Assembly (NCBI GenBank): GCA_019454045.1
Contig: SKCR01001819.1
Coordinates: forward strand, 96,157 to 160,156
Source: Zanthoxylum bungeanum
Taxonomy: Eukaryota; Streptophyta; Magnoliopsida; Sapindales; Rutaceae
DNA length: 64,000 nt
Direction: 5' to 3'
Shown: piece by piece, positions 58,251 to 64,000 of the stretch
How positions within the stretch are numbered: the stretch's first letter is position 1
Layout of the letters: the number at the start of each line of letters is the position of its first letter
Notes under the pieces: generated by a model
Databases searched by the model: none
Seen by the model: the letters and a program-made list of their open reading frames with translations, nothing else
Told to the model about the DNA's origin: nothing
Translations under genes and position numbers: made by a program

Positions 58251-59035
58251 GGTTGAAGTTGCATCTTAATGGTGCAATTGCATATCAATTGTGTCAAGTT
58301 ACATGTATTAGTTATATCTAACTATTAATTTTTATTTAATATCATGTTTAATGCTTCGATTTCGATCTCGATTTCGTGTTTAATGGTTATAAGTGAATAC
58401 AAAAAGATGAAACATCACAAATGAATGAGCACAAGTTAATAATCTTGATATCTACTTATAATTTTCGTTAATTACATATGTTACTGAGCATGTAAATGAA
58501 TTTCATAATTTTTATTTTCGCTTACAATTTTTATTCATTACGACAGTTAATAAGCATGAAAAGAGATTTCTTAATGTAGATATTTACTTAGAATTATGTG
58601 TGGCAATGGTCGAATATCCGACCATTTTGGACGAAATCGAAACCAAATACAATAACTAAAACTGAAAAAAATTTCATAGTTGGTATCTGTATCCGAAACT
58701 GATCAAAAATTCGGATATCTGTAACCGATCGAAATAACCAAAAAATTGAAAAAAAAAAAAGAAATATGATAAAATTTGAAAAATTAATTAATTATTTACT
58801 TATTTATTTATCTAAAATATTAATTTTGGTTTTATAATTAATAATATTTCGGATAATTACTAAAGTTAATGAGCATGAAGTGGAATTTTTTAATTTTTTT
58901 ATAATTAATTTTTATTTAATATGAAAGCTAATGAGTATGAAAATGAATTTTTATTAATTACATAAGATGAGCATTTTTTAAATTATATTTTTTGCCTTGT
59001 CATTTTTTAATTTACTTAATATAATTATCATTTTT
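58251..59035. other. AT-rich spacer
   Basis: No gene. The stretch 58595-58760 is rich in GAAACC/GATCGAAA/CCGA phrases and may be part of an unassigned repeat. Confidence 0.4.
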
Positions 59036-62000
59036 ACCTAGACATGTTACTATATATTCTAAGCATAAAACACATAAAACATGCAAAGAACCTAAACCTA
59101 AACATGCTAACTATCATAAGAACTCTAATTAAAATAAAGAAAGAAAAAGACTTACTTGAACCGAAGACTCCTCCAGTCCTCCCTCCAATCTACAAGCTTT
59201 TCTCGAACTCAGAAAGCTCTTCCACGTTCCAAGAGCCACCCAAGTGTGTGGCCTCCAAAGATGCACACACTAAAGCCAAAACTCAACGGCAAGACTACGC
59301 CTTGAGAGCACGGGTATTTTGTTGGGGTTGGTGCTCAGAGCGCCAATTCCCGGTTGTATTTCTTATGAATATTTCTGTAAAACATTATTATTATGAATAA
59401 TATATGCAGTTTCTATAATATAATCTATCTTATTGAATGGTAAAGACGTAATGACCTTAGAATGATTAGTCATGGTACAGTTGCAAAAGCGTCGCAACTG
59501 ACATTGAGTAGTATCATGACGTTGTCATTCTCAGATTGTTCCTGGTCAAGGTTTACACTACTTGGTCAGTATAGTAAACCCGTTGAGACCAGTACATGTC
59601 GTATACTGGAATATATGATTCCAATGGTTTCTCAATGAACCATTAGTCTTGGAGACTAGTATAGACGTGTAGGTGTTTATAGCGGATAAACACTGAACGA
59701 CTCACCGAAGATTCTTAATGGATGGTACACCAGCGTTAATAAGAATCTTCTCGGGTTGAGTAGCACTTGTGATTCTTAGACTTGAGATGCCATTGTGGGC
59801 ACATGAGACATCTTCTACACTTAGATGGCTGTCACATCACCGATCTATTTAGATCAGACCTCCGCCTGTTCGTTGGGTGTAGACAGATCCTCAGGGTGTC
59901 CTATGTGTATCAAGATAGGATCCGTCAGTTCTGTGTATCAGAGCATAGGTAGTCCATATTATTAGCAATCAGATAAAACCATGGGCCCGTGGTAAAGTTT
60001 AGAAGCTAGTTCTAAACATTCTTTTAGAGATTGCTAATGGAATAGTCGACTGGATAATCCCCGTAGAGATTTGATGTTTACATCTATATCTCTGGGATTT
60101 ATCCGGATACCTGTGACGGAGGAATTATACATTTGCCATGACCTCGACCTGTATGGTTCAGCGAGATTATCTGTGATCGTCATAATCTACGGGTGGATAG
60201 ATTATGGACAAGAAATTAGATTTCGTGACGGATATACATGAATCTAGAGAGTCTCAATAATGAAACATACTCGTAGAGCACTGGAGCAACATTAATAAAT
60301 AATATTGATTATTTATAAAGTCGTTTAAAGGTTAAACGCAAAATATATGCTAAAGGGACTAGATAGTCATTTGCCTAATTATTGTGTATTTACATTTAAT
60401 ACTTGATTAATTTAAATACACATTAATTAATAGTCAATGAGTTATTTGACTTATATCCTAAATGAATATATGTTTTTAATATTTAATGTAAATATTATAC
60501 ATATATTTAATATATTTGTATTTGATTAATTAATTGATTATTTAATTGTTAAATGATTAAATTAATTAAAATATAAATATCTTACATTAGGATATTTGGT
60601 TTAAATGATTATGTTGCCATTGTTGACTTAAATAAATATCCATAAAGGTGTTTTAGATATTTATTAAGTTGATAAAGTGATAAAGTGAAATGAAATTGAA
60701 ATTTATATTTTTGTATTTGGTTTAGCCAAATTCGGCCAAGGCAATTTTTGCCCTAATATAAATTGTTTTCATTTCATTTCATTTTGATAACCTAATACAC
60801 TTTACAAGAAACTCCATTAAAGAAAACAAAGAAAGCAAGTGAGGAAGAAAAGAAGAAACCAAAGAAAAGCTTGGATTTTGTAAGTTTTTCAAACTTACTA
60901 TTAGAAAGGAAATTGTTCCTTAAGATCTAGGTAACATCTTGTGATGTTCTTAAGTTATTCTTTTCTTTATTTCTTGTGTTTTTTATGATGGAAATTTTGT
61001 TGAAAGTGTTGAGCATGTATGATGAAGAAAGCTTGTGACTATTGTAGTTATAACTATTCTTTTAAGGTTTTGGAAACCATGTTGCTAATCTAGAGTTATT
61101 GACCCACTCTTAAATGACCTAGATTTTATCTTGAGTTGTTTCATGTGTTGAGACTTGGATTGGATGGAAGAATGATGATTGAAGTAATTGATTTAATGTA
61201 TTTGGTCTAATTTGTCCAATTTGTGGAAATTGAAAAATTAGGGTTTATGACCAATTCCAAATTTGGGGCTTTTCATATATGTTGTGTATTTGTGTGTGTA
61301 TATGATGCATATAAGTTTCATGTTCATTGGATTACGTCTTGATGTGTTTTGAAGCATGAAATGACAAAGTGCACCAAATGACACCCTTGTGAGGCTCTCG
61401 GCCAAATGGATAAAATTTGGGGATTTTGTTGCTTTTGGTGTTTTGATGTTTTGAACATGCTAATTTAATCTTGGAAATGATTTAGAATCATTCAAAATTG
61501 ATTTGATCAATTTCGGACTAAAATGGACAAAAATACCAAGTAAGGGTAATTTGGTAAATTCACTTAAATATGATTTATTGAATTTTATTTCATAATTTGA
61601 TTATTGGAATATTAAATAAATATGTTTATTTAATTAATCCGAGAAAAAGTTTTGAAATCGGAAAATACGATTTTCCACCGCTTCCGCTGCGTTACCGGAT
61701 TTAGCCCCTAAAAACCCCTACATATTTTGCCCTTGGTGCTAGCCTAGGCAAATACCTCAAAACTTTTAACTCGAGGTTCCTCTAGTCAATTAGACTTAAG
61801 GATCCTCAAAATCAGTGGCTTACTCTTAAACTTTAGAGTTGCTCACTTATATAAACCCAAGATATGAAAGGTTTTGGTGTAGCAAATTTGTAAAGAATTC
61901 TTTGGGTTTTTATAGTGCTCCAAAGACAACAAAATTAATTAAGAATCCGATTTGGGATATAAGCTAATTTAATATTAGCCATTGGATCTTAATTTAGTGG

Positions 62001-63297
62001 TTTAATGAGATTATAAAACCCTAATAAGAGTTTGGGCCGAATTGGAATTCAAAACAAATAACAAAAAAATTACTATTCATATTACTATTCACATGAATAG
62101 TAATTTTTTTTTTACTTTTTTTTTTATTCCAATTCCCAAAGTGCCCTCATCGTCATTCACCAATCCCTAAACCACTATGGAACCTCATAAATGATATATT
62201 CAATAATTAAACACATTGAAACATTTATGAACAATTCCTACAACAATCATATATGCTGTTATATTTGTAATGTGCACAATTAACCATTGATTTCGACTTT
62301 GTTGTGTGTGACCTTTTGGGTTCCCCTCAAGTTAGACATGAAATGAATCGTGATAATTTAATCGAACATAAATTATCCTCCGATCAGATGGTCGTTCGAT
62401 TTCAATGACCAAGGTGGACATCTAGCAACATGCCAAGGCCCCCCAAATGAGAAGGAAAGATATATATACTCATTATGTATGTGATTTACATATGATACGG
62501 TCCCTCGCCTCATTGTATCCCCACCTATTGACCTAGGGTACGGAAAGTGTCTACCCATATGGTCAAAGGTATAATGTTGATAGTGTCATAAATCGTGCTA
62601 ACCCAAGAATCTCACATGATTCTTCCACTGTGGCCACAGTCTCAAGCACTGATCACACATATCAACCCGCGAATTGGAACACTACTCTTATAAGAAAATA
62701 TTATCCGAGAGAGTGGCGATTCTCTATTGTATCTTTAGAAACTTCATGTTTTTCAAAAAATGACCCAATCATACCCTTATGACCGGATCTTTTGAACCGG
62801 GGAAGGAGAATGTCAAAGTTATTTGATCCACACATAAGATTGTAAAGACCTCAAGTCTAAGGATTAGTCATATAATCGATACATGAAAGTTCTCACAGAC
62901 ACATGGGATAAACACTCCATATGAAAACTTTCGGCGGTCAGTTCGATGGACACGAGCAAATCATGCATCCATGTGATACACCAAGCGGACGGATCTCCAC
63001 TAGTTGCCTATGAGATTGGCTACCCCACTTAAGGGCGGATCATATCATCATGCTAGTCTCTCCGCTTTGTGAACGCCCAAATTATTCACAAACTATGACT
63101 AGGAACATTAAAGCGCAATAATTCTCATAAGGCGTGGAAGCCATCATCTTATTACTCCAAGGGCTTTATTACAGTGTTTGATGATTTATATAAGACACGT
63201 ATAAGAAAGATTGTCATTTTATTAATTAATGAAAAATATTACAAATACATTTACATATAGCCCATCCACAAGTTGGGTATAGGGCATGTCCCTAACA
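59036..63297 (-). repeat. Copia-B LTR (solo or truncated), split by LTR-C
   Basis: Starts TGTTAGGGACATGCC at 63297 on the minus strand and matches 20081-21890. It is interrupted at 59320-61722 and resumes at 59319-59036, where the match ends about 100 bp before the expected LTR end. No polypurine tract lies beyond 63297, so this is the outer edge of an element or a solo LTR; no internal region follows. The 118-codon frame 59044-59400 is not a gene. Confidence 0.85.
59320..61722. mobile_element. LTR-C: solo LTR with perfect 5-bp target duplication
   Basis: 2403 bp from TGTTGGGGTTGGTGC to AACCCCTACA, flanked by TATTT (59315-59319, 61723-61727). Removing it and one TATTT restores the Copia-B LTR as seen at 21600-21630. 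Orientation is probably plus, since a TTCCGCTGCGTTACCGG box near 61682 resembles the 3' ends of copia LTRs. The family is otherwise absent from the window. No genes inside. Confidence 0.9.
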
Positions 63298-63590
63298 AAT
63301 AATATATTTAATGATATAATGAAAATACTAACAGCAGAGGTTGTTGGTAAAAACCAATTGATTGGTTCCGTAGTTCCTTTGAAAGACTTTTGTATAGTGA
63401 GGTACTCAGTAGTCATGCAAATGACCTAATCAATAAATCAATTATTATTACAAACTTAAACTTAATATGATAAATATCAATAGACACAACCTCGCCTTGA
63501 AGTGGTTCACCGGGCAAAAGCGACAACAAGCTACTCCGAGTGATATGTTCATGACTTGTCTGGACAATAATCTCACTGCAAGAAACCCAT
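63298..63590 (-). pseudogene. Possible relic of a C48 (Ulp1-like) peptidase gene
   Basis: Minus-strand frame with TTTCTTGCAG (a good intron acceptor, about 63585-63576), then ITRSSLLSLLPGEPLQGEVV and, in a second frame (63416-63222), INWFLPT. The spacing and the L-L-P-G-E...E-V-V / W-F-L-P-T pattern recall the start of Ulp1-type cysteine peptidases, often carried by plant transposons. The catalytic His-Asp-Cys region would lie beyond the LTR border at 63297 and is not seen. This is a weak, pattern-level call. Confidence 0.2.
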
Positions 63591-63649
63591 AAAATATTTA
63601 AAAAAGAAATACTCAATTGAATATAGATATATTGAATTGAATTTAGTAT

Positions 63650-63988
63650 TTGGTGGTAAATGATTCATTACATTTTCTCAGCAAATTTATTAAAACTATG
63701 TTGAATAATCTTCAAATGATCAGTATTTACTGCCTTATTGACCAAAAAAAGACTACTTTTTTGGAGAGGAAGATCAATTTTACCATAGAAGGGTGCCCCG
63801 ACCTGAGCCTAATCACCCCCACCTTGAACCTGGATATGGATCGGACTTCATCAATCACCGAGGTTGATTTAGAACAACTGAGGGAAATGTTAAACATCCT
63901 TAAGGCAATCACACTAACTGTCCTAAGGAATCGGATCAGGAGAGCCGGCTCTGCGATGATCAGGTGGCGCTATGCACGTACTTTTTGA
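63650..63988 (+). CDS. Unrecognised 112-codon ORF
   Basis: Starts MVVNDSLHFLSKFIKTML and ends RWRYARTF. The second half (DRTSSITEVDLEQLREMLNILKAITLTVLRNRIRRAG) looks like an amphipathic helix with a basic end. No family is recognised and no promoter or splice context supports it; it may continue as an exon or be a chance frame near the window end. Confidence 0.25.
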   Translation: MVVNDSLHFLSKFIKTMLNNLQMISIYCLIDQKKTTFLERKINFTIEGCPDLSLITPTLNLDMDRTSSITEVDLEQLREMLNILKAITLTVLRNRIRRAGSAMIRWRYARTF

Positions 63989-64000
63989 CATGGGGTTGTG

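Noticed and set aside
58595..58760. GAAACC/CCGATCGAAA-rich stretch as a possible transposon end
   Set aside because: No terminal repeats, target duplication or second copy in the window.
59044..59400. A 118-codon plus-strand frame
   Set aside because: Spans the Copia-B LTR and the LTR-C border; the matching sequence at 21600-21910 is LTR.

Overview
The window looks like nuclear heterochromatin of a flowering plant, probably a eudicot. It is AT-rich and packed with Ty1/copia and Ty3/gypsy LTR retrotransposons of plant-only lineages (Tat-type gypsy with a second, archaeal-type RNase H; Athila-type gypsy). I see no intact host gene, no rRNA or tRNA gene and no bacterial-type gene. Every element gene is broken by stops, frameshifts or deletions. 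The species cannot be named from the sequence alone. Family names below are local labels: Copia-A and -B, Tat-A and -B, Athila-A and -B, LTR-C. Layout. 1-7991 (minus) is Copia-A copy 1, running off the left edge; it sits in the 3' LTR of Tat-A copy 1. 7992-18672 (minus) is Tat-A copy 1, with broken gag, protease, RT, RNase H and integrase and a 43-bp minisatellite before its polypurine tract. 18673-21994 (plus) is a 5'-truncated Copia-B element. From 21995 to 53880 there is a Russian-doll stack, all plus strand except the innermost piece. Tat-B (48488-53880) was hit by Athila-A (21995-22634 plus 42339-48487). Athila-A's 3' UTR was hit by Tat-A copy 2 (22635-42338). Tat-A copy 2 was hit by Copia-A copy 2 (26350-37386). 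That element was hit by a solo LTR of the Athila-A family (30081-31872, minus). Athila-A's own 3' LTR also holds an Athila-B deletion derivative (about 43450-46583). To the right, 53881-59035 is AT-rich spacer with a SINE (54478-54694), a foldback MITE (55070-55224) and a 172-bp satellite array (about 55930-57960). 59036-63297 is a minus-strand Copia-B LTR split by a 2.4-kb solo LTR (LTR-C, perfect 5-bp target duplication). 63298-64000 holds unassigned sequence with a possible gene relic. How the parts work. Each autonomous LTR element normally makes Gag (particle), protease, RT/RNase H (copying from a tRNA primer at the PBS, with plus-strand priming at the polypurine tract) and integrase. Here only fragments remain, so any present activity would need proteins from other copies. 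Points most worth a second look: an antisense, apparently intron-containing gene with a plant-mobile-domain-like protein in Tat-B; a Tat-A element whose gag-pol was replaced by Athila-like 3' UTR; rapid divergence of the 3' UTR minisatellite between two Tat-A sisters; the 172-bp satellite; a dense ACGT/G-box cluster in an Athila LTR; and six Trp-to-stop changes (TGG to TAG or TGA) in pol relics.
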